Shown: positions 1 to 7,764, counted from the first letter of the stretch. The stretch is DNA of 32,921 bases from an uncultured Lachnospiraceae bacterium (GCA_910579085.1 CAJTRU010000039.1:1874-34794); one strand, 5' to 3'. Translations and numbers: made by a program. Notes: a model not told the origin generated them from the sequence alone.

Positions 1-2
1 GT

Positions 3-1457
3 AATAAAATATTACAAGATTTAAAAGATATAGTTATAGAAAAAGAATATGTTTTGGAACAAGGGTATAATTTAGCTGGAGATAAATATATGTTTTGCTT
101 AGGGAATTATGTAATTAATACTGGTATTAATTTAAATGGAACATACGTATCTTCATCTGGTAAAATTCCTAAATCTTGTGAAGAAGATGTAAGTTATATT
201 AAATGGATTAATGTTTTTTGTGGGCTGGATAAAGATACTACACCAGTTTTATTATTGTCTGTTATTGTTGCTGTTATAAGACCATTATTAAAAGAGGCAG
301 GAACAGATACTTTATTTGTACCTTATATTTATGGTGAAACAGGGATAGGCAAAAGTACATATGTTAAACTTTTGACAGATATTTTTGAAAATGGGAATAA
401 CCATTTGACATTTTCATCTGATATTACAAGTATAAGGGAAGTGATGGTACAGGTGAGAGATTTTGTTGTACTAATTGATGATTTAAATACTACTTCATCA
501 CCAAGGGTTAAGGCATCTAAGGAGGCAAAGGTTTCTGAAATAATACAACAGGCAGCAAATGGTGATGTTATAAAGTATAAAGGAACAGAATCATATTTTG
601 AAGGACTGCTTTTTGTAACAGCAGAATATGTCCTTAAAAATGAAAGTACAAATAACAGGTGTATTTTAGTTCATCTGTTAAATGAAATAAATAAAAATAA
701 AGTAGATTACTTGAAGGAAAAACATGGTTTATATGTCAGATTTTTAAAAGATTTTATTACATATATATGTGATGGTTATAAAAGTATTGTAAAGCATATA
801 AAGGACTTAAAAGAAGTAATATTTGTTAAAAGTACTTGCCATAGAAACGCATATAAAGGAATTGTACGTATAGAACAAACAGAAAAAACGTTAATTGTTG
901 CAATGGATATTTTACTGGATTTTTTTAAGGATAATTTAAAATTGCCTGATAATATAATTGCCACAAATAAAAAAATTTTTGAAAATTCTATAAGAAACTG
1001 TATTGACAACACCAAAGATTATATAAGAAATGAAAATGCAGATATAGGTACAGAATATATTAATAAAATTTTAGAATTAATTATATTTGATATAGAAAGT
1101 AATGATTTTAATAGCACTAGTAAAATTAATTATAAAACATATAAAAAACGCAAGAATAATGGAAATAACAGTTACTATTTTATATATAAAGAAAATATGT
1201 GTTTTACTGGTGATGATATTATAGAATATTTTAAACAGATAGAGGATTTTGAATATTCTGTAAGTAAAAAAGCGATTTCTGGACAGTTATTTCATCATGG
1301 TATTCTTAAAATTAAACATGGTGAACGTAGTTATCCATGTGATGTTTGCAAAAATAAAACAAGATATTACCATATTGATTTAAGAAGGCTTTTAGAATTT
1401 GCAAATGATTGTGATATGTTATTCATTAAGAATAGCTGGCTGGGAAGTTATTTGTAA
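3..1457 (+). CDS. DUF927-like P-loop ATPase of an integrative element (5' end outside window)
   Basis: The frame is open to the left edge of the window, so the N-terminus is missing; an internal TTG at 54 is not a convincing start. The visible part holds a Walker A motif (GETGIGKST, encoded near 333-359), then a hydrophobic strand ending in two aspartates (VVLIDD) that fits Walker B. The layout resembles DUF927/helicase-like ATPases found with replication or mobilisation functions of phages and integrative elements; that assignment comes from remembered family patterns. The C-terminal third is rich in Lys, Asn and Ile and contains a CDVCKNK pair of cysteines. An excisionase-like gene and an integrase follow on the same strand, so it probably belongs to the same element and may act in its replication. 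Codon use is more AT-rich than in the core genes further right. Confidence 0.7.
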   Translation, partial: NKILQDLKDIVIEKEYVLEQGYNLAGDKYMFCLGNYVINTGINLNGTYVSSSGKIPKSCEEDVSYIKWINVFCGLDKDTTPVLLLSVIVAVIRPLLKEAGTDTLFVPYIYGETGIGKSTYVKLLTDIFENGNNHLTFSSDITSIREVMVQVRDFVVLIDDLNTTSSPRVKASKEAKVSEIIQQAANGDVIKYKGTESYFEGLLFVTAEYVLKNESTNNRCILVHLLNEINKNKVDYLKEKHGLYVRFLKDFITYICDGYKSIVKHIKDLKEVIFVKSTCHRNAYKGIVRIEQTEKTLIVAMDILLDFFKDNLKLPDNIIATNKKIFENSIRNCIDNTKDYIRNENADIGTEYINKILELIIFDIESNDFNSTSKINYKTYKKRKNNGNNSYYFIYKENMCFTGDDIIEYFKQIEDFEYSVSKKAISGQLFHHGILKIKHGERSYPCDVCKNKTRYYHIDLRRLLEFANDCDMLFIKNSWLGSYL

Positions 1458-1560
1458 GAAGATTTGTGGCTTGCCTGGCATTATATAGTGGATAGAAAAT
1501 GTAAGTTTATAAAAATGATTGATATATTATTTTATTGATATAATAAAGGAGGTATACTTT

Positions 1561-1749
1561 ATGCAGAAGGAGATATTAAAAGTTTGTGACGTGGCAGAGA
1601 TATTAGGATGTTCTACAAAGAAAGCTTACAGGATAGTAGGACAGCCCGATTTTCCTAAAATTACTATTGGAAGGGGATATTATATTCCAAGACTGGCTTT
1701 TGAAAACTGGATAAAGAGGTATACTGGCAAAGAATATTTTTTATATTAG
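1561..1749 (+). CDS. Excisionase-like small HTH DNA-binding protein
   Basis: This 62-residue protein starts at an ATG preceded by AAAGGAGG at a good distance; the frame opens earlier, but the upstream codons lack a ribosome site. The sequence has the MerR/excisionase layout: a short helix-turn-helix (KVCDVAEILGCSTKKAYRIV), a wing with a TIGRGYYIPR strand, then a C-terminal helix (FENWIKRYTG). Tn916-type Xis and phage excisionases have this form. It lies about 150 bp upstream of the integrase on the same strand, the usual xis-int order. It would be expected to bend attachment-site DNA and direct the integrase toward excision. Plain regulatory HTH proteins of this size look similar, so excisionase is inferred from position. 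Confidence 0.75.
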   Translation: MQKEILKVCDVAEILGCSTKKAYRIVGQPDFPKITIGRGYYIPRLAFENWIKRYTGKEYFLY

Positions 1750-1899
1750 ACAGAAATAACGCATAAACAATAATGACTGCGTATTAGTTAATATCTTATA
1801 CGCAGTTTTATTGTTACATTGCCAGCAGGTATATTTATAAGTTTTAAATCTGGAAACGTTATAAACATATCTATGGATTAAAGAAAAGGAGGAAACTTT

Positions 1900-3096
1900 A
1901 TGGCAAATAATAAGAATAAAAGGGAAGTTATTCCGAAACTTCCATATGGACAAGGCACAATTAATATTATGCCAGATGGGGAAACCTACATATATAAAAA
2001 GAATGTAGCAGGAAAACGCCATTCTGTATATGGTACGAGTGTAAAAGAGGTAATGTCTTTAATGGTGGCTTATGAAAGGGATATTAAGAGAAAAGCGGGA
2101 CAAAAGGAAAATATTACTCTGGCAGAGGCTATGTATAGCTGGTTAGAAAAGTATAAAAAACCAAAACTTAAAAAGACCAGTTATGATACACTTAGAAAAA
2201 CAATTTCTTCAAGGATTGATAACCATGATATAGGTTTAACAAGGGTATATGCTATAGATGCTGATATGATACAGGAACATCTTAACAGCCTGAATGAAAC
2301 AGACTGTCTTTCATATTCTACTATTAAGAAATGTTATGATGCCCTGAATGATTTTTACAGGAATTACTTTATACAGGGTAAGATAGAAACAAATCCAATG
2401 CTTGTTGTGCAGATGATAAACAAGGAGAATATTATCAAAGAAACTAAAAAAATAGAATTTTTTGAAAGTGAAGATATCAAACTGTTTACCAGCCAGGCTT
2501 GCAGGATTTTTCCCTGGAGCGGAAAACCACAGTACTAGTATGGTTTTTGTCTTTGTGCAAATATATTTCTTGGAATGAGGGCAGGTGAACTTCTGGCACT
2601 CCGCTGGAAAGATATAGATTTTAACAAAGGGACAATATATGTGCATGAAAATTTACAGTTGGTAAGTAACCATGCTGGTAAGCCAAAACAGGTTTATAAA
2701 ACACAGTCATTAAAGAATTACCAGAACAGGCATATACATATGAACACCAAAGCGCAGTATTATCTGGAATTACAGAAAAAGTATTCAGGTTTTACAAATC
2801 CAGATGATTATGTGTGTTGTACACGTGATGGCAGACATGCAGCAATAACTTATTTATCCAGTAATATAAAGGAAATAGAATATTCTGCTGGAACAAAAGT
2901 AAGGGCACATGGGACACATGTAATCAGGCATACTTGTGCAAGTTTGTATTTCCGTAAAGGCGTAAGGATAGAATTAATTGCTTCCTTGTTAGGACACAGC
3001 GTTGAAGTGTGCCGGAGTACATATATCCATTTTGTAGAAGAACAGAAAAAGACAGCAGCAGAATTACTTGATGATTTTGATATTACAGATGTATAA
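1900..3096 (+). pseudogene. int: Tyrosine recombinase (integrase) interrupted by one in-frame TAG
   Basis: The reading frame runs 398 codons and is broken only by a TAG at 2536-2538 (codon 213). Both halves lie in the same frame, so this is a nonsense change and not a frameshift. Residues 1-60 look like an arm-type DNA-binding domain (a GTINIMPDG strand). Residues about 95-190 form the SAM-like core-binding domain. The catalytic domain lies after the stop: first arginine at residue 227 (MRAGELLALRW), HVIRH at 340-344, GH at 365-366 and tyrosine nucleophile at 375. The start ATG has AAAGGAGG upstream. The ATG at 2575 could restart translation but has no clear ribosome site and would yield only a catalytic domain. 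Total length fits ICE/prophage integrases. Unless the stop is suppressed or is a sequencing error, the element is probably unable to excise itself. Confidence 0.85.
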
Positions 3097-3220
3097 TGCT
3101 TGAATTATTTATGTATGGACTGGCATGGCAGATACGATATATATAACAGATAAATAATAATAATTCTGGCATAATAATTAAAAAAATTATAATTAAAGTA
3201 AATATATGTAACCAAAAAGG

Positions 3221-3273
3221 AAAAGTCTATAAAAATATAAACTAGATTTTTATAGATTTTTCTTTTTTTATTT
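3221..3273 (+). terminator. Intrinsic terminator after the integrase
   Basis: The arms 3221-3236 and 3246-3260 pair (GTCTATAAAAAT against ATTTTTATAGAT with a G-U pair) around a 9-nt loop. A run of thymines, TTTTTCTTTTTTTATTTT, follows. It lies about 125 bp after the integrase stop codon. Confidence 0.75.
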
Positions 3274-3437
3274 TATATAGAAGTTATATATAATTTAAAC
3301 ATTAAGCATTGTATATTGATAGTATTTATAATATGTATACAAGAGCTATTTTTTTATGGTAATGGTCTGTTATGGATAGTAAAGGATTATACCAGTTTAT
3401 TTCATATTTTTAAAAATATTATTAATATTTATAAATA

Positions 3438-3466
3438 TTGACAATTATATCTAAAAATATTATACT
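3438..3466 (+). promoter_or_regulatory. Sigma-A promoter for the small-gene cluster
   Basis: A consensus -35 TTGACA (3438-3443) is separated by exactly 17 bp from a -10 TATACT (3461-3466). The predicted start near 3473 leaves a leader of about 85 nt before the ATG at 3559. It should drive the small genes from 3559 onward. Confidence 0.7.
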
Positions 3467-3558
3467 ATAAAGTAGTTTATTAAAGAAGATATATTTTAAT
3501 ATAAATACTGTAGATGGACTACAGGTATATCAAAATAAAAAGATAGGAGGAAACTAAT

Positions 3559-3771
3559 ATGTTAGGACAAATTGCACTTGCAGTATTATCTGCTGCTTGT
3601 ATGACAGACCAGAATGATGCAACAAGGGAAGCAAGTTCAAACCAGGTAGCAATCCAGAGGGAACGTGCTGAGGCAGATATTGCTATTGAAAAAGAAAAAA
3701 CTAAACAGCAAATAATTGGAGGGATATTTGAATTTTTAAACTCTTACACAAAAGATAAAGGGCAGGTGTAA
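3559..3771 (+). CDS. Small protein of unknown function with charged helix
   Basis: A 70-residue protein with a good ribosome site (AGGAGG, 8 nt before the ATG). The first 14 residues are hydrophobic (LGQIALAVLSAAC). A long charged stretch rich in Glu, Lys, Arg and Ala follows (about residues 22-52) that should form an amphipathic or coiled-coil helix. The N-terminus lacks the basic residues of a signal peptide, and LSAAC is at best a weak lipobox, so I do not call it a lipoprotein. The next gene begins 2 bp after the stop, so the two are co-transcribed and perhaps translationally coupled. I do not recognise the family. Confidence 0.65.
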   Translation: MLGQIALAVLSAACMTDQNDATREASSNQVAIQRERAEADIAIEKEKTKQQIIGGIFEFLNSYTKDKGQV

Positions 3772-3773
3772 AT

Positions 3774-4178
3774 ATGCTATTAAACAGGTTATCAGAAAAT
3801 AATAAGAAATTATTTTTAAATTTAGAGTTGTTTCTGGCAAATGCAGATGGTGAATACAGTGAACCAGAAGACAGGATGATTAAGGCTCATTGTATAGAAA
3901 TGGGGCTTGAGCCAGTCAAATATGATGAAAGCTTGATTTTAGAGGAAATAATTAAAAATATAAATGCACAAATGACAGTAAAAGAAAAGAAAATTGTACT
4001 TATTGAATTACTTACGGTAGCTATTGTTGACGGGGTGTATGATGACAGGGAAAAGGAATTTGTCGGAAATTTAAGGAAAGTGTTACAAATTCCAGAGGAA
4101 GTTGGAGAACAGGCATTTGATATGGTAAAAAAACTGGTTGATGCAAGCACATCAATCGAAAATTTTGTAGAGTGGTAA
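3774..4178 (+). CDS. TerB-like protein
   Basis: A 134-residue, mostly helical acidic protein. It contains two similar acidic loops, NADGEYSEPEDR at about residues 22-33 and VDGVYDDREKEF at about 83-94. The pattern D-G-x-(Y/V)-x-x-x-E followed by a helix is the signature of the TerB/TerB-like helical fold, where the acidic residues bind metal. TerB-like domains occur in tellurite-resistance operons and in many phage-related or stress clusters; no other ter gene is visible here, so tellurite resistance should not be assumed. The start codon lies 2 bp after the previous stop, and the ribosome site (AGGTG) lies inside the end of that gene. Role in this element unknown. Confidence 0.65.
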   Translation: MLLNRLSENNKKLFLNLELFLANADGEYSEPEDRMIKAHCIEMGLEPVKYDESLILEEIIKNINAQMTVKEKKIVLIELLTVAIVDGVYDDREKEFVGNLRKVLQIPEEVGEQAFDMVKKLVDASTSIENFVEW

Positions 4179-4247
4179 GATGGAAATTTTATTAATAGTA
4201 TAAGTTTATAAAATAATATTTAAAGGAACAGGGAGGAACAGGATAAA

Positions 4248-4460
4248 ATGAAATCATTAGCAAGGGAAAACAGTCCTAGCATAAAAAAATGTGCATTTTG
4301 CAAATATTATTATGACCCAGTTAATGAAGTGATTTCACCTAAACGTGGGCAAAAAGGCATATGGGAATTTGAGGTTAATGTCAGGAAACCATGTAAGCAG
4401 TTATCAAATATGGATGTACCTTCACAAAATGCGTGTAACAGATTTGAATGTAAAATATAG
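4248..4460 (+). CDS. Small cysteine-cluster protein A, unknown function
   Basis: A 70-residue protein with a CAFCKYYYDP motif near residues 17-26 and two further cysteines near the C-terminus (KPCKQL, NACNRFECK). The CxxC pair plus late cysteines suggests one small zinc- or iron-sulphur-binding fold. The ribosome site is GGGAGG, 12 nt ahead of the ATG. The next gene encodes a protein of the same layout, so they look like a tandem duplication. No signal peptide or membrane segment is visible, so both probably act in the cytoplasm. Family not recognised. Confidence 0.65.
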   Translation: MKSLARENSPSIKKCAFCKYYYDPVNEVISPKRGQKGIWEFEVNVRKPCKQLSNMDVPSQNACNRFECKI

Positions 4461-4470
4461 GGAGGGAATA

Positions 4471-4671
4471 ATGCCAGTAGTAAATTGTAGAGATAGCAAC
4501 ATATGTATTTTATGCAAATATTGGATTGGTGCTGGACCAGAGAGTGATTATTTTACAGGCATGATAAAATACCAGGTTACAAATGGATTATGCAAGATTG
4601 GCAAGCCAGGACAAAATTGCAGGTCAGATGGATTATGCAGGAAATTTGAAAAGAATATTTTATATATGTAG
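4471..4671 (+). CDS. Small cysteine-cluster protein B, paralogue of the preceding gene
   Basis: A 66-residue protein beginning at the ATG after AGGGAGG; the same frame is open further upstream but only through the preceding gene. It shares the pattern of its neighbour: CILCKYW near the N-terminus, a central region, then C-x(7)-C-x(6)-C and a closing CRKFE (NACNRFE in the neighbour). The gap from the previous stop is 10 bp, so the pair is an operon. The conserved order C-x2-C-K-Y-(Y/W) ... C ... C-x-(R/K)-F-E suggests a shared metal site. Function unknown. Confidence 0.65.
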   Translation: MPVVNCRDSNICILCKYWIGAGPESDYFTGMIKYQVTNGLCKIGKPGQNCRSDGLCRKFEKNILYM

Positions 4672-4683
4672 GAGAAATAATGG

Positions 4684-4788
4684 ATGCCAGGAATAATAAA
4701 AGCCATGTTAATATTTCTAAAAATTGTTATAACTATAGTTTTTATTAGTATTTTACTGGGAAGTTATAATGGAAAAGGAAAGAAATAA
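4684..4788 (+). CDS. 34-residue single-span membrane peptide
   Basis: A short frame with an AGGAG ribosome site 9 nt before the ATG. The peptide is a start region with one lysine, a hydrophobic core of about 18 residues (LKIVITIVFISILLG) and a basic tail (NGKGKK). This is the shape of a single-span small membrane protein or a type I toxin-like peptide. It starts 12 bp after cysteine-cluster protein B, and a terminator follows directly, so it would be the last gene of the small-gene operon. No antisense RNA promoter opposite it was evident. Expression is unproven. Confidence 0.45.
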   Translation: MPGIIKAMLIFLKIVITIVFISILLGSYNGKGKK

Positions 4789-4801
4789 GATATGAGGAAG
4801 A

Positions 4802-4850
4802 ACCCCCGTCCTGAACCTGTTTTGAAGGTTTAGAATGGGGGTGTCATTTT
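4802..4850 (+). terminator. Shared terminator between convergent genes
   Basis: A 17-bp stem (4802-4818 with 4826-4842) with a G/C-rich base (ACCCCC against GGGGGT) and a 7-nt loop, followed by GTCATTTT. It lies between the + strand small genes and the - strand ATPase gene and could work in both directions. Confidence 0.75.
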
Positions 4851-6549
4851 ACTGGTGTTTCATAACCAGACATTCTTTTTTATAAAAACAAATTCCGTAT
4901 TTTATTATATCAGTATAACCTTCTCTTACTATATCATTACCATAATGAAGTTTTTCTATTTGTTCCAGTGCTTCCATGCAGCCTTGTTCCAGCTTATTTA
5001 TATTGTCTGTTACTTTAAATTCAAGTATTATAGCCCTGCCTTTACGTATTCTTTTAGTTTTAAGGGTTAAATCATATCTCCCAAGACCGCTTTCCCTGTT
5101 GGATTTTATAAGGTATTTATTGTTATTTTTCAGAAGCCCTGCAATAAAACCATGATAGTATGATTCTTTATAGTCATAAAAACTTATTGTGTCCATAAGC
5201 TGTTCTGTAATAATATCAGATGCAGTTTCACAGTCCCCATCCTCAAATGCTTTTACGAGCCCTGATAAATCCTGTTTTTCTATACATTGTAAAGACCATT
5301 CCCGTATATTATTTTCATATATATAAAGTATTTCTTCATTTGGTATTGTCATGGAAAGGTATATCTGCCGTTCCATAAATTTTTTTTCTACAGCTTTAAG
5401 GTAGCCTGTAAAAAACAGGAAATTCCATAAGTTATCCTGGGATTTATAGATATCGGCATAGGTGATATCTTCATGTACTGGTTTTTCTATTGTACCACCA
5501 GCAATAAGCTCCTCAAGTTCCTGCCTTGTGGTATCATCTGCATTTTCAATTAATTCACGCACAATGCTGTTTGATGATGTGTTAGACCAGTAAGGTTTTG
5601 GAAATTCTGTATTCTTGTGGGATATATTCTTTACATAATTTATTACACTCCAGGGGTTATACACTTCTGTATTTCCAAAAAGATATCCGTCATACCAGTT
5701 TTTTACTTCATTCTTTCTGTCAATTATGTCATAAGCTTGGAGAAAACCGTCTGTTTCATCTTGTGTAAATCCAAAATATTCTGCATAATCTTCATTAAGC
5801 ACAGATACAATGTCAAGATTATTAAGTCCTGTAAATATACTTTCCCTGCTGATACGGAGACAGCCTGTCACTATTGCAAATTTAAGGCTTTCATTTGTTT
5901 TTAATGCAGACTCAAAAAGTGAACGTATGAAGGAAACCATTTCATCATAAAAACCATTGAAATAAGCATTTTCAAGTGGTACATCATATTCATCAATGAG
6001 TATGATTACTTTATGTTTATGGTATTTTTCAAGGCACTTTGATAAAGTCTGCAATGCTGTGCAGTATTCAGACATTGGTGCTGTCCCTTCCATTAAAGAA
6101 AGAAATTCTTTTTTTTCGGATGGAAGCAGGAACTCCCCTTCCATTATATAGCTATGCCGTCTGTATTCTTTTACAAGCTCTTTCTGTAGTTTTTCGGAAG
6201 CTGTCCCAAATTCTGGCTGTTTAGCAGATTTTAATGACAGGAATATTACTGGGTATTGTCCCATATGTTTTGTATATTCTTCACCTGCTGCCATAATCTT
6301 TTTACCCTGGAAATATACAGAATTATCTGCCACTGTCCCGTCTGGAAGCATTTCTTTTTCAAAGAAAGTTTTTAACATGCTCTGTGCTAATGTTTTACCG
6401 AACCGCCTTGGACGTGTAAACAACGTGACCATGCTTTTCTGTTCCAGTATATCTCTTATAAGCAGGGTTTTATCTATATAATAATATCCGTCTTCTATCA
6501 TCTGTTTATAAAATTCGACACCTATAGGTATTGGTTTTTTACGTTTCAT
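4849..6549 (-). CDS. AAA-ATPase / PD-(D/E)XK nuclease family protein
   Basis: A 566-residue protein of the two-domain family (AAA-ATPase-like plus PD-(D/E)XK) that is abundant in gut Firmicutes and Bacteroidetes. It opens with the family hallmark IPIGVEFYKQMIEDGYYYID. A P-loop variant follows, FTRPRRFGKT (residues 44-53), and a Walker B strand VIILIDEYDVPL near residue 185. The C-terminal 150 residues carry nuclease-fold motifs: GRYDLTL and later AIILEFKV, which give the D and E-x-K. The start has AAAGGAGG at the right distance. The gene stands alone, convergent with the integrase-linked small genes. The cellular role of this family is not established; defence or mobile-element functions have been suggested. 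Length is normal, and no damage is visible. Confidence 0.85.
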   Translation of the reverse strand: MKRKKPIPIGVEFYKQMIEDGYYYIDKTLLIRDILEQKSMVTLFTRPRRFGKTLAQSMLKTFFEKEMLPDGTVADNSVYFQGKKIMAAGEEYTKHMGQYPVIFLSLKSAKQPEFGTASEKLQKELVKEYRRHSYIMEGEFLLPSEKKEFLSLMEGTAPMSEYCTALQTLSKCLEKYHKHKVIILIDEYDVPLENAYFNGFYDEMVSFIRSLFESALKTNESLKFAIVTGCLRISRESIFTGLNNLDIVSVLNEDYAEYFGFTQDETDGFLQAYDIIDRKNEVKNWYDGYLFGNTEVYNPWSVINYVKNISHKNTEFPKPYWSNTSSNSIVRELIENADDTTRQELEELIAGGTIEKPVHEDITYADIYKSQDNLWNFLFFTGYLKAVEKKFMERQIYLSMTIPNEEILYIYENNIREWSLQCIEKQDLSGLVKAFEDGDCETASDIITEQLMDTISFYDYKESYYHGFIAGLLKNNNKYLIKSNRESGLGRYDLTLKTKRIRKGRAIILEFKVTDNINKLEQGCMEALEQIEKLHYGNDIVREGYTDIIKYGICFYKKECLVMKHQ

Positions 6550-6635
6550 AGAAGCATACCTCCTTTTTACTGTTATCCTTATTATAGCATACTTATGTTC
6601 CTGGAAGTAGTATTTTTGCAGGTAGTATTTATTTA

Positions 6636-6698
6636 TAAACCACTTTCAGGCTTTAAACCACTTTAAAACCAGTTGTAAACCACTTTTTAAACCACTCT
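6636..6698. repeat. Cluster of TAAACCACTT direct repeats
   Basis: Four copies of TAAACCACT(T/C)T occur at 6636, 6654, 6676 and 6688, and a weaker copy (AAAACCAGTT) at about 6665. Spacing is irregular (18, 22 and 12 bp between the clear copies). They sit upstream of the ATPase gene and downstream of the tRNA terminator. They could be binding sites for a regulator or simple sequence decay. No spacers of equal length exist, so this is not a CRISPR array. Confidence 0.7.
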
Positions 6699-6749
6699 TG
6701 TTACAAATTGGTGCTGTTTTTATCCATTTAATGCCATTTTCCATATAAC

Positions 6750-6805
6750 CCATAAATAAAACAAAAACCACCAGAACGCCCTTTTTACAAGGCTTCTGGT
6801 GGTTT
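6750..6805 (-). terminator. Terminator of the tRNA-Trp transcript
   Basis: On the - strand the arms AAACCACCAGAA (6805-6794) and TTCTGGTGGTTT (6776-6765) pair perfectly over 12 bp. A T-rich tail, TTTGTTTTATTT, follows. It begins 9 nt past the tRNA. Confidence 0.85.
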
Positions 6806-6813
6806 CCCATTAG

Positions 6814-6884
6814 CAGGGGTGGAAGGAATCGAACCATCCTCTGGAGTTTTGGAGACTCTTATTCTACCGATGAACTACACCCCT
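6814..6884 (-). tRNA. tRNA-Trp (anticodon CCA)
   Basis: The - strand folds into a cloverleaf. The acceptor AGGGGTG pairs with CACCCCT. The D arm is GTTC/GAAT with GG in the loop. The anticodon loop CTCCAAA places CCA at positions 34-36, and the T loop is TTCGATT. The discriminator is G, and the 3' CCA is not encoded (CTA follows). Two stem positions do not pair as I align it: 27-43 (A-C) and 51-63 (T-T). The gene has its own upstream promoter and a strong terminator. It should deliver tryptophan at UGG codons; the mismatches leave some doubt about how well this copy works. Confidence 0.9.
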
Positions 6885-6990
6885 TTATATATTAACAATA
6901 CCACAAGTGATAACACTTATATCTGAAAAATAAAGAATACAATATTACTTATATTCTTCTGCAATACTATCTATCACATGCGACTTTGTT

Positions 6991-7019
6991 ATTATATTAT
7001 GTATTAACCCGGTTGTCAA
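6991..7019 (-). promoter_or_regulatory. Promoter of the tRNA-Trp gene
   Basis: On the - strand a perfect -35 TTGACA (7019-7014) and a perfect -10 TATAAT (6996-6991) are 17 bp apart. The predicted start near 6984 leaves about 100 nt of leader before the tRNA, which is long for a tRNA precursor. Confidence 0.7.
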
Positions 7020-7113
7020 GTAAAAAAATAATTTATTTTCATAGAATTATAAATCTGGATGTGGTACAATAACCATTATTAAAAATATCAAAACACCAGG
7101 TGGTATTAATTTT

Positions 7114-7464
7114 ATGGAAAATATGAATAGCCGGAGTTCATTTTATGATATTAAGTCATTTTATAATAAAAATGCAAAGTTAAAAGCAAGTTATAATGGT
7201 ATGCGTTACCAGGTAGAGCAGGCAGCAGGGGAACAGGAAGACGGAGGTTCTGACAAGAAACTTAAGGTATATGTCTGGCCTGAGCCGTTCTGTTTTGAAA
7301 AAACCCCAGACAAGTATAAACAGACAATGGAATTTGGATATAGTGAGGAAGGGCTGGATGCGGCATATAAGTGGGTTTGTGGATGTTATATGGAGAACCA
7401 GGAGAAGTGGGAACATGCAATGAAGTTTCCATTAGAGGCAGCTAAGGAAATGGGTCTTTTATAA
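7114..7464 (+). CDS. Conserved hypothetical small protein
   Basis: A 116-residue soluble, acidic protein. The N-terminal part is SSFYDIKSFYNKNAKLKASYNGMRYQV and the middle has a VYVWPEPFCFEKTPD strand. The C-terminal half is helical and ends in YKWVCGCYMENQEKWEHA. The pattern of a modification-insensitive core (YNGMRY, WPEPF) suggests a real folded domain; I have the impression of relatives in other Lachnospiraceae but cannot name the family. Ribosome site AGGTGG lies 10 nt ahead of the ATG, and an extended -10 (TGGTACAAT near 7062) lies about 45 bp upstream. No membrane segment. Function unknown. Confidence 0.65.
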   Translation: MENMNSRSSFYDIKSFYNKNAKLKASYNGMRYQVEQAAGEQEDGGSDKKLKVYVWPEPFCFEKTPDKYKQTMEFGYSEEGLDAAYKWVCGCYMENQEKWEHAMKFPLEAAKEMGLL

Positions 7465-7530
7465 GATACAATAAATATTAGGGGATTAATATCAAGCAAT
7501 ATTATAATAATAGCTTTAAGGGGGATTATT

Positions 7531-7764
7531 ATGCAGACAAGAAAATGGCTTGAGGAAGGTTTTTGTCCTGTTGACAGGTATAACTGCCTTATGCCTGTTG
7601 AATATGAAGCAGAGGAGAAAAATGGAAAGGTTAAGGATTTCCATAAAAAAAGAATGGCGTGCAGGCATATTTTAAATGGAACTTGTGATAAAGAAACAGA
7701 ATGTGTATTTTTCCAGAATTCGCCAGATGTACTTGCTGCAAATGCTATATGGTATGATTGTTAA
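7531..7764 (+). CDS. Small cysteine-containing hypothetical protein
   Basis: A 77-residue protein with AAGGGGG before the ATG. It contains six cysteines (EEGFCPVDRYNCLMP, ACRHILNGTCDKETECVFF and a final Cys), spaced in a way that suggests a metal-binding or disulphide-free zinc fold. It follows the previous hypothetical gene by 66 bp on the same strand, and the two may share a transcript. No recognised family. The 160 bp after it are almost pure A/T with short inverted repeats and separate it from nth. Confidence 0.55.
   Translation: MQTRKWLEEGFCPVDRYNCLMPVEYEAEEKNGKVKDFHKKRMACRHILNGTCDKETECVFFQNSPDVLAANAIWYDC

Larger units (their letters stand above)
3097..3558. other. 462-bp gene-free stretch between integrase and small-gene cluster
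   Basis: I see no coding potential here. It is very AT-rich and holds an integrase terminator near 3221-3273 and a good promoter at 3438-3466. The position just beyond an integrase is where an attachment site often lies, but I could not find a matching direct repeat elsewhere in the window. Confidence 0.6.

Noticed and set aside
3774..4178. Tellurite resistance operon
   Set aside because: Only a TerB-like fold is present; terC, terD/E/Z and other partners are missing.
6636..6698. CRISPR-like repeats
   Set aside because: Repeats are only 10-11 bp, spacers are unequal and as short as 1 bp, and no cas gene is near.
6646..6837. 63-residue - strand frame between the tRNA terminator and the repeat cluster
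   Set aside because: It runs through the terminator, part of the tRNA and the repeats, and has no ribosome site.
6814..6884. tRNA-Trp as the attachment site of the left element
   Set aside because: The integrase lies over 3.7 kb away across an unrelated convergent gene, and I found no second copy of the tRNA 3' end near the integrase.
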